Shown: positions 34,501 to 44,660 of the stretch, one piece after another
Layout of the letters: each line of letters opens with the position of its first letter
Position numbering within the stretch: position 1 is the first letter of the stretch
From: Geodermatophilus sp. DSM 44513
GTDB lineage: Bacteria; Actinomycetota; Actinomycetes; Mycobacteriales; Geodermatophilaceae
Assembly: GCF_032460525.1 (NCBI RefSeq)
Contig: NZ_CP135963.1
Coordinates: forward strand, 372,001-436,000
Direction: 5' to 3'
Length of the DNA: 64,000 bases
Notes under the pieces: generated by a model
What the model was told of the DNA's origin: nothing
Databases searched by the model: none
Seen by the model: only the letters and a program-made list of their open reading frames with translations
Translations under genes and position numbers: made by a program

Positions 34501-35768
34501 CCCGCCGCCTCGTGCTGCCGGCGACCCCGGAGGGCGTGCACCACCTGCGCTCGCAGCTGGGCCTGGAGAAGTGGCTGGGCGACAAGCTGCTCGAGATGAG
34601 CCTGCTGTTCAACAACACCATGTACGCCACGCTGTACACGCCGATGTGGCTGCGGGCGATGGGCACCAAGATCGGCAAGGACGCCGAGGTCTCCACCATC
34701 GCCAACATCGACCCGGACCTGCTCACCCTGGGCGACGGCGCCTTCGTCGCGGACATGGCCAGCGTCGGCAGCGCGACCTACGCCAACGGCCACGTCGCCT
34801 TCCGGCGCACCGAGATCGGCTCCCGGGCCTTCGTCGGCAACGCCGCCTTCGTCCCGTCGGGCACGCACGTGGGCGACGGGTCGCTGGTCGGCGTCCGCAG
34901 CGTCCCGCCCACGGGCGGCACCGAGCCGGGCACCTCCTGGCTGGGCTCGCCGTCGTTCTTCCTGCCCCGCCGCGAGGTGTTCGAGGAGTTCACCGAGGCC
35001 GAGCTGTACACGCCGTCGCGGCGGCAGGTCCGCAACCGGTACGCCATCGAGGCCCTGCGCATCGTGCTGCCGAGCTCGCTGCTCGCGGTGGCGACCTTCG
35101 CGACCCTGTACGCGCTGTCCTCCATCGCGCTGTCCTGGAACACGGCGGCCACCGTGCTGCTCTCCCCGCTGGTGGCGCTGGCCTCCAGCGTGCTGGTGGT
35201 GTTCCTGGTGGCCGCCCTCAAGTGGGCCGTCGTCGGCCGCTACCGGCCCCAGGTGCGCCCGCTGTGGAGCGGCTTCGTCCGCCGCACCGAGTTCGTCACC
35301 GGCGTCTACGAGGCCGCCGCGGTGCCGGCCCTGCTCACCTTCCTCACCGGCACGCCGCTGCTGGGCCCGGCGCTGCGGCTGTTCGGGGCCCGGGTCGGCC
35401 GGCGGACGCTGATCGACACCACCTACGTCACCGAGTTCGACCTGGTCGACATCGGCGACGACGTCTCCGTGGGGGCGAACGCCTCGCTGCAGACCCACCT
35501 GTTCGAGGACCGTGTGATGAAGATGGACCAGGTCACCCTGCGCGACCGCGCCACCGTCGGCGACAAGGCGGTCGTCATCTACGGGTCGGTCGTGGAGGAG
35601 GACGCCACGCTGGCCGCCCTGTCGCTGGCGATGAAGGGCGAGGTGCTGCCCCGGGAGACCACCTGGTGCGGCATCCCGGCGCAGAAGGTCGGCCGGGCGC
35701 CGACGGCCGCGCCGGCCCGCGGCCGGCGCGCGGTCCCGGCCGGTGCGACCGCGGCGGGCCGGCGATGA
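31572..35768 (+). CDS. Pls/PosA-family membrane NRPS (poly-amino-acid synthetase type)
   Basis: A 1398-residue single-module synthetase with no condensation or thioesterase domain of classical type. Residues ~65-590 are an adenylation domain: core motifs YTSGSSGRPKGVEV, FDFSIEEIWPTW, NTYGPTETTV, GERIYRTGDLGR and PSGKADRGRLP. The carrier domain has LGGHSLVAATVV with Ser613 as pantetheine site. The remaining half is three tandem soluble domains with left-handed hexapeptide-like repeats separated by pairs of membrane helices. This is the layout of Streptomyces epsilon-poly-lysine synthetase Pls and relatives, which make short cationic homopolymers at the membrane. The substrate amino acid is not determined here. 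ATG 31572 follows AGAGAG and a TTGCAC/TAATGT promoter; its stop overlaps the next gene by ATGA. Confidence 0.9.
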   Translation: MTTHSDDWDFFSTFAGDAEREPRSRTTTPGYELRDDTATSYRLHDNFVAELSGQRSPVTRLSRFFERTCDERPSATALECAGERVSYADLDQRANRLANLLMSRGARAGVRVGILLHRSVDTYVALLAVTKTEATFVPIDPEAPADRLLYIAEDSALRLLVTTTSFAASCAALPCESLYLDELGGELAVQSSARPGIQFDGDPVCYVIYTSGSSGRPKGVEVNQSSICNFVGIVPSLYGVESTDRVYQGMTIAFDFSIEEIWPTWAVGATLVAGPTDGRRVGSGLADFLEDERITMVYCVPTVLATLDRVLPLVRTVNVGGEACPRELVDRWAAPGRRILNTYGPTETTVTCTMAELRPGKPVTIGRPLPTYRVTLLDEDRRPVPPGGTGEICVGGPGVARGYVNRPDLTADRFIADPRGIPGERIYRTGDLGRFLPDGELEYLGRADSEVKVRGHRVDLQEIESVLLEHPQVTGAVVTLLSSPDTGGDLAGYVIVRGDCATGELRPETLAAGATDALVAELHEQLVAQLPPYMVPSYLDVVTSIPMLPSGKADRGRLPAPTRPRLIRGTRDFEPPATPAEAWIAGLWEETLRLPAGAVSVEADFFAALGGHSLVAATVVSAMRESELGSGLSILDFYKHPTVRELATFLEDGVSTRAEETLVLEPREPRPQPPSDRRVVGFGTAQVSVLYAIILLFLLPVGVLYGLNDGQPSTGLLLQLAVALPAVYLLGRWVAPVAGARLLARGLRTGDHPLWGGMHLRVWTIQKLVSISPLTVLSGSPWAVTYLRLAGAQVDDEAHVGSADVSLPSLLRVGRGATVGYGTQLHAHRVAEGVLTIAPVTIGAGAVVGSESVLECGSEVGERAILGDTSLLTSGQVVPAGESWAGSPARSAPEAVDPVVELMAGCSSAPRRWSSTLLAGFAGGVALLELLPFLVLLPVVALVWWVLLGYGTAAALVATALSGPVFVLASCALVLGARRLVLPATPEGVHHLRSQLGLEKWLGDKLLEMSLLFNNTMYATLYTPMWLRAMGTKIGKDAEVSTIANIDPDLLTLGDGAFVADMASVGSATYANGHVAFRRTEIGSRAFVGNAAFVPSGTHVGDGSLVGVRSVPPTGGTEPGTSWLGSPSFFLPRREVFEEFTEAELYTPSRRQVRNRYAIEALRIVLPSSLLAVATFATLYALSSIALSWNTAATVLLSPLVALASSVLVVFLVAALKWAVVGRYRPQVRPLWSGFVRRTEFVTGVYEAAAVPALLTFLTGTPLLGPALRLFGARVGRRTLIDTTYVTEFDLVDIGDDVSVGANASLQTHLFEDRVMKMDQVTLRDRATVGDKAVVIYGSVVEEDATLAALSLAMKGEVLPRETTWCGIPAQKVGRAPTAAPARGRRAVPAGATAAGRR

Positions 35769-37066
35769 CCGCCGGCGTGCCGACCGCGCCGGGGGGCACC
35801 CCGGCCGGGGCCGCGGACCTCGCCCACGCCTGCGACCCGGCTCAGCCGGGTGACGTCGCGGGCACCCCGTCGAGCACGGCGCCGGCGCAGCGGTCGAACG
35901 CCCGCCTGATCGGCATCGACGCGGCCCGCGGGATCGCGCTGTTCGGCATGATGGCCGTGCACACCATCGACTCCGTCGACGCCGACGGCGACGTCTCCCT
36001 GGCCTGGACGCTGTCGGCGGGGAAGTCGGCGGCCCTGTTCGCCCTGCTGGCCGGCGTCGGCGTCGCGTTCGCCACCGGCCGCCGCGTGCGGCCGACCACG
36101 CGGACCTGGCCGGGGTACGCGGCCGCGCTGCTGGTCCGGGCGCTGCTCATCGGCGCGGTCGGTCTGCTGCTCGGCTCGGTGGTCCCCGCCGACTACGCCG
36201 CGGTGATCCTGCCCTACTACGCGCTGCTGTTCGTCCTCGCGATCCCGCTGATCGGCCTGTCCAGCCGCGCGCTGGTCGCCCTCGCCGCGACGATCGCCGT
36301 GGCGGTGCCGCTGCTCAGCCACTGGTCGCGGTCGGGCACACCGGTGCGGGACACCGTGCCCAACCTGACGTTCGGCGCCCTGCTCGGCGACCCCGGTCAG
36401 ACGCTGCGCGAGCTGGCGCTGACCGGCGTGTACCCGGCCCTGCCCTGGATGGCCTACCTCTGCGCCGGGCTGGCGGTCGGGCGCGCGCTGCTGACCTCAC
36501 GGCGCACGGTGGCGCTGCTCACCCTGACCGGGGCCGGGCTGGTCGCGGCCGCGCAGCTGACGTCGTGGCTGCTGCTCGACGTCCTCGGGGGCCGCGCGGA
36601 CCTGGCGGCGGCCTCGACCGCGTCGGGGATGACCTCGGCCCAGCTGGGCGAGGCCCTGGCGGTCGGCTGGAGCGGGACGACGCCGACGGACACCGCGTGG
36701 TGGCTGGCGACCCTGGCGCCGCACTCCACCACGCCGCTGGACCTCGCGTCCACCATCGGGCTGGGCTTGGTCGTCCTCGGCGTCTGCATCCTCCTCGGCC
36801 GGACGACCACCGCGCTGCTGCGCCCGCTGGCCGCCGCCGGGAGCATGACGCTGACCCTCTACTCCCTGCACGTGCTGGGGCTGGCGGTGCTCCCCGGTGG
36901 GGTCACGGGTCTGCTCGTGCACATCGCGCTGGTCGTCTCCTTCGCGCTGCTCTGGAGCCGGTACCACGCGCGAGGCCCCCTGGAGGAGGTCGTCGCCCGG
37001 ACGACGGGGGTCGTGCGCCGCCGGGTGCAGTCGCTGACGGAGGGGGCCGGTGCGCGCCGGCGCTGA
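35765..37066 (+). CDS. HGSNAT/DUF418-type membrane acyltransferase-like protein
   Basis: A 433-residue protein with a ~45-residue variable N-terminus and about ten membrane helices. RLIGIDAARGIALFGMMAVH (about residues 48-67) matches the start of the heparan-alpha-glucosaminide N-acetyltransferase/DUF1624-DUF418 family. Members acetylate amines or sugars using cytosolic acetyl-CoA. The start overlaps the NRPS stop (ATGA), showing tight coupling, so it may modify or help to export the cationic polymer; this is inference. The end overlaps the next gene by 17 bases. Confidence 0.78.
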   Translation: MTAGVPTAPGGTPAGAADLAHACDPAQPGDVAGTPSSTAPAQRSNARLIGIDAARGIALFGMMAVHTIDSVDADGDVSLAWTLSAGKSAALFALLAGVGVAFATGRRVRPTTRTWPGYAAALLVRALLIGAVGLLLGSVVPADYAAVILPYYALLFVLAIPLIGLSSRALVALAATIAVAVPLLSHWSRSGTPVRDTVPNLTFGALLGDPGQTLRELALTGVYPALPWMAYLCAGLAVGRALLTSRRTVALLTLTGAGLVAAAQLTSWLLLDVLGGRADLAAASTASGMTSAQLGEALAVGWSGTTPTDTAWWLATLAPHSTTPLDLASTIGLGLVVLGVCILLGRTTTALLRPLAAAGSMTLTLYSLHVLGLAVLPGGVTGLLVHIALVVSFALLWSRYHARGPLEEVVARTTGVVRRRVQSLTEGAGARRR

Positions 37067-37745
37067 CCTGGCGCTGGTCTACCGCGGGCCGGCGTCCACA
37101 CCGGGGTGCCCGGAGGCGGTGGCCGACGCACTGCGCCGCGGCCGCCGGGGCCTGGAGGTCCGGTTCGTCGGCCCGCGCGAGGAGCTGCCGGTGGAGCCCT
37201 CCGTGCTCGCCACCGCCCGGCTCTACGCCCAGCCCGGCGGCGGCGAGCTGCGGCGGGCGCACCGGAAGGTGAAGCGGTCGGCCGACGCCGTCCGGGAGTT
37301 CGTCCGGTCCGGCGGGGGCTACCTCGGCTTCTGTCTGGGCGGCTACCTGGCGGGGGAGACGCCCGGGTTCGGGCTGCTCCCCGGGGACACCGACCGGTTC
37401 ATCTCCTCACCCGGCGCCCGCCCCGACCACGACGGAGACAGCCTGGTCACGGTGACCTGGGCCGGGCGCCGCCGCCAGGTCTTCTTCCAGGACGGCCCGT
37501 GGTTCGACCTGGACCCGGCCCGCGGGCCGGCGGAGGTGCTGGCCACGTACGACAACGGGCTCCCGGCCGCGGTGGTCGCGCCGTTCGGCCGCGGCGCGGT
37601 CGGCGTTGTCGGCCCGCACCCGGAGGCCACCCCGGACTGGTACACCGACAGCGGGCTGCCGGTGCCGGCCGACGTCCGTGTCGACGCCGCCGCCGACCTC
37701 ACCCAGGACCTCGTCGACCGGGTGCTGCAGGCCGCCCGTCCGTGA
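37050..37745 (+). CDS. BPL_N-family (class I glutamine amidotransferase-like) protein
   Basis: A 231-residue protein resembling the N-terminal domain of eukaryotic biotin-protein ligase (BPL_N), a glutamine-amidotransferase-like fold. The nucleophile elbow is GGGYLGFCLGGYLAGETPG, with Cys at about residue 95. YAQPGGGELRRA and VGVVGPHPEATPDWY are further family-type segments. The C-terminal ligase half is absent, as usual in bacteria. GTG 37050 has GGAGGGGG upstream and overlaps the previous gene. As third gene of the NRPS operon it may hydrolyse or transfer amide groups on the product or its donor, but no role is established. Confidence 0.82.
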   Translation: MRAGADLALVYRGPASTPGCPEAVADALRRGRRGLEVRFVGPREELPVEPSVLATARLYAQPGGGELRRAHRKVKRSADAVREFVRSGGGYLGFCLGGYLAGETPGFGLLPGDTDRFISSPGARPDHDGDSLVTVTWAGRRRQVFFQDGPWFDLDPARGPAEVLATYDNGLPAAVVAPFGRGAVGVVGPHPEATPDWYTDSGLPVPADVRVDAAADLTQDLVDRVLQAARP

Positions 37746-37747
37746 CG

Positions 37748-37778
37748 GACACCGGCCCTCGCCCGGTGGGCCGGTGTC
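37748..37778. terminator. Bidirectional hairpin terminator
   Basis: An 11-bp perfect stem (37748-37758 with 37768-37778) between convergent genes. The right arm reaches into the stop codon of the hydrolase gene on the minus strand. Confidence 0.7.
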
Positions 37779-39066
37779 AGGAGGCGTCGATCAGCCGCCC
37801 GACGGTGCTGCCCAGCCGGCCGTCCAGCGCGTGCCCGACACCCTGCGGGAAGTCGCGCGAGGTGGCCACGCCGCGGGCGGCGTACCACCGCTCCCCGGCC
37901 TGCGCGCCGTAGGTGGCGGTCAGCGGGACGGCGGTGTCGGCGGTGCCGGTGAACCAGTGGCCGCGGACCCCGGCCATGCTGGCGGCGGTCACGGCCGAGG
38001 CGCTGCCGGCCGGCGGGCCGCCGCCGCCGAACACCACCCAGCCGCCGCCCAGGCGCATCAGCTCCGGGTGGCGCGGCACCAGGAACCGGGTGATCTCCTG
38101 CGCGCCGGAGGAGAAGCCGGCCAGCCACACCTCGCTGACGGGGTACGCGGCGAGGTGCTCCTCGACCAGGGCGGCCAGGAAGTCGGCGTAGCCGGCGGTG
38201 TCACCCTCGTGCCAGCACTTGCAGCTCCGGTTGGGGCTCGCCACGGCCAGCGTGACCATGTTCCGCGCCCGGCTGGTGGCGACCAGCCCCGACGAGCCGC
38301 CCAGCGCGTAGGCGGAGTCGGGGTTGTCGATGCCGAACTCGCCGGTGCCGTCGACGTAGACGACCAGCCCGACCGGTCGGGCCGGGTCGACGCCCGCGGC
38401 GTAGCGGAGGTAGGCCCCCGTGTGCCCGGCGGCGCTGTGGGTCCGGCGCCCCTGGTTGGTGTAGGTCCCCCCCGCGCCCGAGGAGGAGGTGCCGTCCTGG
38501 GTCGCGGCCGTGCCCGCCCCGGAGCCGGACGCCACGGAGCCGGACGCCTCGGAGCCGGACGCCGGAGAGCCGGACGACCGGGCGCCGGGCCCGGCCGCCG
38601 CAGCCGAGCCTGCCGCCGGGGCCGAGCGGTCGCGCTTGCGGTGTCCCCGGTCCTCCACCGCCGGACGCTCGGGCACCGTGGGTGCGGCCTGGACGGGGAC
38701 CGGTACCGGCGCGGACGCGGACCGGCCGGCGGCCGCGGCCCCGGTGGACCCGCCGGCGGGGCTCTCCGGCACGCCCGGCTGCTCCGGCAGGTCCTCCGGC
38801 ACCTGCGGCTGCACCTGCGGCTGGGTGTGCGGCTGGGTCCCGGCCGGCGTCCCGGACGGCACGGGGACCGGGACGGTGGCGCCGGCCGGCCCGTCCGGGG
38901 CCGGCTGCTCGGTCACGGCCTGACTGCTCACCTCGCCCGCGTCGGTCGCACCCGCGGCGTCGAGCCGGACCGCGGCGGGGTCGCACGCGGCGGTGCACAG
39001 GGTGACGAGGACGGCGGCGGTGAGCACACCGGCTCGCCGGCCGACGGTGGAGAGGGAGCTGCGCAC
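37777..39066 (-). CDS. Exported alpha/beta hydrolase (PHB-depolymerase/feruloyl-esterase-like) with repeat linker
   Basis: A 429-residue exported enzyme, probably a lipoprotein: the leader ends LVTLCTAAC with Cys29, although -3 is Thr rather than Leu. Residues ~30-200 are a low-complexity Pro/Gln then Ser/Gly/Ala linker, including four SGSxA repeats. The catalytic domain (about 215-429) has the nucleophile motif GFSSG (about residue 318), GTADTAVPL (acid) and GVGHAL (His). RSCKCWHEGD is a Cys pair near the active site. GTG 39066 has GGAGG seven bases upstream. It is convergent with the Pls-type NRPS operon. A serine hydrolase acting on an ester or polymer is likely; the substrate is unknown. 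Confidence 0.82.
   Translation of the reverse strand: MRSSLSTVGRRAGVLTAAVLVTLCTAACDPAAVRLDAAGATDAGEVSSQAVTEQPAPDGPAGATVPVPVPSGTPAGTQPHTQPQVQPQVPEDLPEQPGVPESPAGGSTGAAAAGRSASAPVPVPVQAAPTVPERPAVEDRGHRKRDRSAPAAGSAAAAGPGARSSGSPASGSEASGSVASGSGAGTAATQDGTSSSGAGGTYTNQGRRTHSAAGHTGAYLRYAAGVDPARPVGLVVYVDGTGEFGIDNPDSAYALGGSSGLVATSRARNMVTLAVASPNRSCKCWHEGDTAGYADFLAALVEEHLAAYPVSEVWLAGFSSGAQEITRFLVPRHPELMRLGGGWVVFGGGGPPAGSASAVTAASMAGVRGHWFTGTADTAVPLTATYGAQAGERWYAARGVATSRDFPQGVGHALDGRLGSTVGRLIDAS
38521..38580. repeat. Four tandem 15-bp repeats inside the hydrolase linker
   Basis: GGAGCCGGACGCCAC and three close variants follow each other in frame. They encode four SGSxA pentapeptides on the minus strand. Such in-frame units vary easily in number. 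Confidence 0.85.
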
Positions 39067-39139
39067 GAGTGGTCCTCCGGACGTCCGCCGAACTGTGGCG
39101 ACGGACTGTGATTGCTCAGTGACGGATCGAGGTTTACAC

Positions 39140-39152
39140 ATGCGCTGCGCAT
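39140..39152. promoter_or_regulatory. Palindrome in a divergent promoter region
   Basis: ATGCGCTGCGCAT is a perfect 6-bp inverted repeat around one base. It lies in the 271-base gap between the divergent hydrolase and M1 peptidase genes, beside AT-rich TTTACA and GATAAC. It could be an operator; no regulator is adjacent. Confidence 0.3.
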
Positions 39153-39337
39153 CCGCCAGATAACGGTCAGTCACAGCTGTCCCATCGGCCCCACCCGTCC
39201 CGGGGACACCGACCCGGCTGCCGATGGGGGAGGGTCACGGTCGCCACCCCCCGTGGGGGAACGTCCTGGTCCCCCGGCGCGTCAACACGGGTGGTGCGGC
39301 CGGCAGGTGTCCGGTCGAGGGACCCACGAGGACGGGG

Positions 39338-40774
39338 ATGCGCGGAGGTCGACGGTGGTTCGCGGCTGGCCTGGCGTCCTCGGTCCTGGTGACCGGCGCG
39401 TGCACGTCGGGTGTCCCGGACGAGCCCCGCGACCGGTCGGCGCCGGAAAGTAGCGCTGCCGAGGTGGCCGAGCCGTGGCCCGACCGGCCGGTGGTGGACC
39501 TCCGCTTCGAGATGGCCCCCGATCTCGCCTCGGCGTCCGGCCGCGAGGTCGTCGAGTTCACCCCGGACCTGGACACCTGCGAGCTGGTCTTCCGGTCCTG
39601 GGTGAACAAGCCGGCCACCGCGCTCGCGGGCAGCGCGCTCGCCGTGACCGGCGTCCGCGTGGACGGCCGTGACGTCGCCTCCACGGACGTGCCCGCCGGT
39701 GCGCCGGAGGGTGCGCCGGGCACCCTCGTCGAGGTGCCGCTGCCGGAGTGCCTCGCGGCGGGGGAGACCGTCACCGCCGAGCTGGCCTTCGACCTGGTGC
39801 TCGGCGAGCAGGTCAACGAGCGGGTGGGGAGCTCCGCCGGCGCGGAGGTGGCCTGGTTCGCCACGGCGTTCCCGCTGCTGGCGTGGGAGCGCGGGCGCGG
39901 GTGGGAACGTGGTCCGGCGGTCCCGGTAATCGGCGAGACGGCCGTCAGCGAGGACTTCGCGCTGCGGTCGCTGGAGGTCGTGGCGCCCTCGGGCTACGAC
40001 GTCCTCGGCACCGGCGCCGCCGACGGCACCGAGGAGGGGCCGGACGGGACCACCACCCACTCGTTCACCGCCCCGGCGGTGCGGGACGTCGCCGTCGCCG
40101 TCGGCGACCTCGACGTGGCCGAGCGGACCGTCGGGGGGACGCGGGTGCACGTGGGCCTGGACCGGGAGGTCGAGCAGGCCGGCCCGCAGGACTGGCTGGA
40201 CCAGATCGAGGAGTCCACCGGTGGCCTGGTCGACCTGCTCGGTCCGCTGCCCTACCAGGACCTGTGGGTCGTGGTGCTCTCCAGCCAGAGCAGCGGCATC
40301 GAGTTCCCGGGGGCGTTGCAGTTCGGTGACGTCGACCCCGGGCAGCGCCGCGGTCTGGTGACGCACGAACTGGCGCACATGTGGTTCTACGGCTGGGTGG
40401 GCAACGACCAGGGCGAGCACCCGTGGCTGGACGAGTCGTTCGCGACGTTCGCCCAGTCGGTGGCCGACGGCGACGGGCCGTCCTACGCGGAGCTGGCGGA
40501 CGGGGACGCCCCACCGGTGGGTGGGTCGATGAGCTACTTCGCCGAGGGGTTCCGGCGGCCCAGCGACGTCTACTACGACACCGTCTACACCCTCGGCGGC
40601 GCCGCGCTGGTCGAGGCCCGCGAGCGGGTCGGCGCGGAGGCCTTCGACGCCGCCCTGGCCGAGTACGTGGCGACCAACGCGCACTCCGTCGTCGTCCCCG
40701 AGGACGTCGAGGAGTCCTTCGCCGACCTGCCGGAGGTCCTGGAGGTCCTCCGTGAGGTCGGTGCGCTGTCCTGA
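39338..40774 (+). CDS. M1-family zinc aminopeptidase-like lipoprotein
   Basis: A 478-residue exported protein. The leader ends SSVLVTGAC, a lipobox-like site with Cys22. The zinc motif is HELAH (residues 343-347), followed by 18 residues and Glu366 in WLDESFATF, the M1 gluzincin signature. IEFPGAL at residues 321-327 stands where the family has GxMEN, so substrate recognition may differ from standard aminopeptidases. ATG 39338 is preceded by GAGGACGGGG. Epsilon-poly-lysine producers are known to carry envelope zinc aminopeptidases that trim the polymer, so this may serve the nearby synthetase; that link is inference. Confidence 0.88.
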   Translation: MRGGRRWFAAGLASSVLVTGACTSGVPDEPRDRSAPESSAAEVAEPWPDRPVVDLRFEMAPDLASASGREVVEFTPDLDTCELVFRSWVNKPATALAGSALAVTGVRVDGRDVASTDVPAGAPEGAPGTLVEVPLPECLAAGETVTAELAFDLVLGEQVNERVGSSAGAEVAWFATAFPLLAWERGRGWERGPAVPVIGETAVSEDFALRSLEVVAPSGYDVLGTGAADGTEEGPDGTTTHSFTAPAVRDVAVAVGDLDVAERTVGGTRVHVGLDREVEQAGPQDWLDQIEESTGGLVDLLGPLPYQDLWVVVLSSQSSGIEFPGALQFGDVDPGQRRGLVTHELAHMWFYGWVGNDQGEHPWLDESFATFAQSVADGDGPSYAELADGDAPPVGGSMSYFAEGFRRPSDVYYDTVYTLGGAALVEARERVGAEAFDAALAEYVATNAHSVVVPEDVEESFADLPEVLEVLREVGALS

Positions 40775-40978
40775 CCGCGGCGCCCCCGGGCCGCCGCCGC
40801 GCAACCCCACCTCACGACACCGGGCAGGTACCAGATCACCCGGAGTAGTCGGCACGGCGTGTCGCCCGATGGTGGTGGCACGTGCACGGGGTGCCTCGAC
40901 TGGGTGAACCCGCCGTGTCCCGCGGGTGTCCCGGCCGTGCTCAGGCCCGGTTTTCCGGCCTCGTCCGCCGGGAGGTGA

Positions 40979-42335
<1,357 letters not shown>

Positions 42336-42339
<4 letters not shown>

Positions 42340-43439
42340 GCATCGACTCCATCCCCGCACCGACCGCAGCCGCCCAGGACCCCGCGCCCGCGGACGTCCG
42401 GTCCGGCGACCGGGCACCCGCCGACCGCGTCGAGGAGGTCACGCTCGACCTCCGCGACCAGGCGCCGCCGCGCCCGGCTCGGCGGCGGGTCGGCAGCAGC
42501 CGGGTCATGCGCAGGCACGACCCCGAGGGCGACCGCTTCCGGGCCGAGGTGCTCACCGGGGCGCTGCCCTGGCTCAAGGAGTTCCACGGCCGGGTCATCG
42601 TGGTGAAGTACGGCGGCCACGCGATGGTCGACGAGGAGTGCCGGCGGGCGTTCGCCGAGGACATGGTGTTCCTGCGGACCTGCGGCATCCTGCCCGTCGT
42701 CGTCCACGGCGGCGGCCCGCAGGTGACCAGCATGCTGCGCCGCCTCGGGATCGAGAGCGAGTTCCGCGGGGGCCTGCGGGTGACCACCGAGGAGAGCATC
42801 GAGGTGGTCCGCATGGTGCTCACCGGCCAGGTCGGCCCCGAGGTGGTCAACCTGATCAACCAGCACGGCCACTTCGCCGTGGGCCTGTCCGGGGAGGACG
42901 GCGGCCTGTTCACCGCCCAGCGCACCACCGCCGTGGTGGACGGCGAGGAGGTCGACGTCGGCCTGGTCGGCGACGTCGCCGACGTGGACCCCACGACGGT
43001 CGAGGCCCTGATCGAGGCCGGCCGGATCCCCGTGGTGTCCACGGTCGCGCCCGACCCGAACGGGGAGGTGCACAACCTCAACGCCGACACCGCCGCGGCC
43101 GCCCTGGCGGTCGCCCTGGGCGCGGTCAAGCTCGTCGTCCTCACCGACGTCGACGGCCTCTACGCCGACTGGCCGGACCGCGGGTCCCTCGTCCAGAAGA
43201 TCGACACCCGCGAGCTCGCCGAGATCCTCCCGACGCTGCACTCCGGGATGATCCCCAAGATGGCCGCGTGCCTGCGGGCGGTGGAGGGCGGCGTCTCCCG
43301 CGCCACCGTCATCGACGGGCGGCTGCCGCACGCGCTCCTGCTGGAGACCTTCACCACCGAGGGCACCGGCACGATGGTGCTGCCCGCGGTCGACGCGGCC
43401 GCACCGGCGCCGGCCAGGAACGAGGAGCCCACGCCGTGA
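42336..43439 (+). CDS. argB: N-acetylglutamate kinase
   Basis: A 367-residue amino-acid kinase that phosphorylates N-acetylglutamate. Motifs: [67 protein letters not shown] and [17 protein letters not shown]. The first ~65 residues are a charged, Pro/Ala-rich extension not usual in ArgB (about 300 residues). ATG 42336 overlaps the remnant's stop, but ATG at residue 58 ([16 protein letters not shown]) could be the functional start of the core. NNC-rich codons contrast with NNG-rich argC and argD. It is coupled to argD by GTGA. Confidence 0.94.
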
Positions 43440-44635
43440 CCGCGCCCGGCGGGGAGCGCACCGAGGCGCTGGCCGCCCGCTGGTCGGCGGTGATGATGGG
43501 CAACTACCGGACGCCGCCGGTGGCGCTGGCCCGCGGGGAGGGCGCCACCGTCTGGGACGTGGACGGGCGGGCCTACACCGACCTGCTGGGTGGGATCGCG
43601 ACGACGATCCTCGGGCACGCGCACCCGCGGGTGGTGGCGGCGATCACCCGGCAGGCGCAGACGTTGGGGCACGTGTCGAACCTGGCGGTGCACGAGCCGG
43701 GGGTGGCGCTGGCGGAGCGGTTGGTGGAGCTGGCCGGCCGGTCGGGGCGGGTGTTCTTCTGCAACTCCGGGGCGGAGGCCAACGAGGCCGCGTTCAAGCT
43801 GTCCCGGCTGACCGGGCGCACGCAGGTGGTGACCGCGGAGGGGTCCTTCCACGGGCGGACGATGGGGGCGCTGGCGTTGACCGGGCAGCCGGGCAAGGCC
43901 GCGGCGTTCGCGCCGCTGCCCGGCGGGGTCACCCACGTGCCCTACGGGGACGCCGGCGCGCTGGCCGCGGTGGTGTCGGAGGACACGGCGATGGTGTTGC
44001 TGGAGCCGGTGCTGGGGGAGGGCGGGGTGCTGCCGGCGCCGCCGGGCTACCTGGCCGCCGCGCAGGCCGCCGCGCGGGACGCGGGGGCGTTGTTCGCGCT
44101 GGACGAGGTGCAGACCGGGATCGGTCGGACCGGGTCGTGGTTCGCCCACCAGGCCGACGGGTTGGCCCCGGACGTGGTGACGCTGGCCAAGTCGGTCGGT
44201 GGCGGGTTGCCGCTGGGTGCGGTGCTGGCCTTCGGTGAGGCGGCCGAGCTGATGACGGCCGGCGCGCACGGGTCGACGTTCGGGGGCAACCCGATCGCGG
44301 CGGCCGCAGCACTGGCGGTGCTGGACACCATCGCCGAGGAGGGTCTGCTGGAGCGGGCCAAGGAGCTCGAGCACCGGTTCACCGCCGGCATCGAGGCGCT
44401 GGGTCACCCGGGGGTGGCCGGGGTGCGCGGGCGGGGGGCGCTGCTGGGGGTGGTGCTCACCGCCGACGTGGCGCCGGCGCTGGAGGCCGCGCTGCGGGAG
44501 GCCGGCTTCCTGACCAACGCCGTCGCCCCGGGCGTGCTGCGGCTGGCGCCGTCCCTGGTGGTCACCGACGCCCAGGTCGACGCCTTCCTGGCCGCCCTCC
44601 CGGCCGCCCTGGACACCGCGGGCTCCGCCCACTGA
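43436..44635 (+). CDS. argD: Acetylornithine aminotransferase
   Basis: A 399-residue class III PLP aminotransferase. The PLP region shows [33 protein letters not shown] and [14 protein letters not shown], and the Schiff-base Lys is in [33 protein letters not shown] follows. It makes acetylornithine from the semialdehyde. The GTG start overlaps the argB stop (GTGA). Codons are NNG-rich (GCG, GTG, TTG, GGG) over most of the gene. argF, argR, argG and argH do not follow; galE does. Confidence 0.93.
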   Translation: MTAPGGERTEALAARWSAVMMGNYRTPPVALARGEGATVWDVDGRAYTDLLGGIATTILGHAHPRVVAAITRQAQTLGHVSNLAVHEPGVALAERLVELAGRSGRVFFCNSGAEANEAAFKLSRLTGRTQVVTAEGSFHGRTMGALALTGQPGKAAAFAPLPGGVTHVPYGDAGALAAVVSEDTAMVLLEPVLGEGGVLPAPPGYLAAAQAAARDAGALFALDEVQTGIGRTGSWFAHQADGLAPDVVTLAKSVGGGLPLGAVLAFGEAAELMTAGAHGSTFGGNPIAAAAALAVLDTIAEEGLLERAKELEHRFTAGIEALGHPGVAGVRGRGALLGVVLTADVAPALEAALREAGFLTNAVAPGVLRLAPSLVVTDAQVDAFLAALPAALDTAGSAH

Positions 44636-44660
44636 CCCGGCGACGACTACCCTCCGCCCG

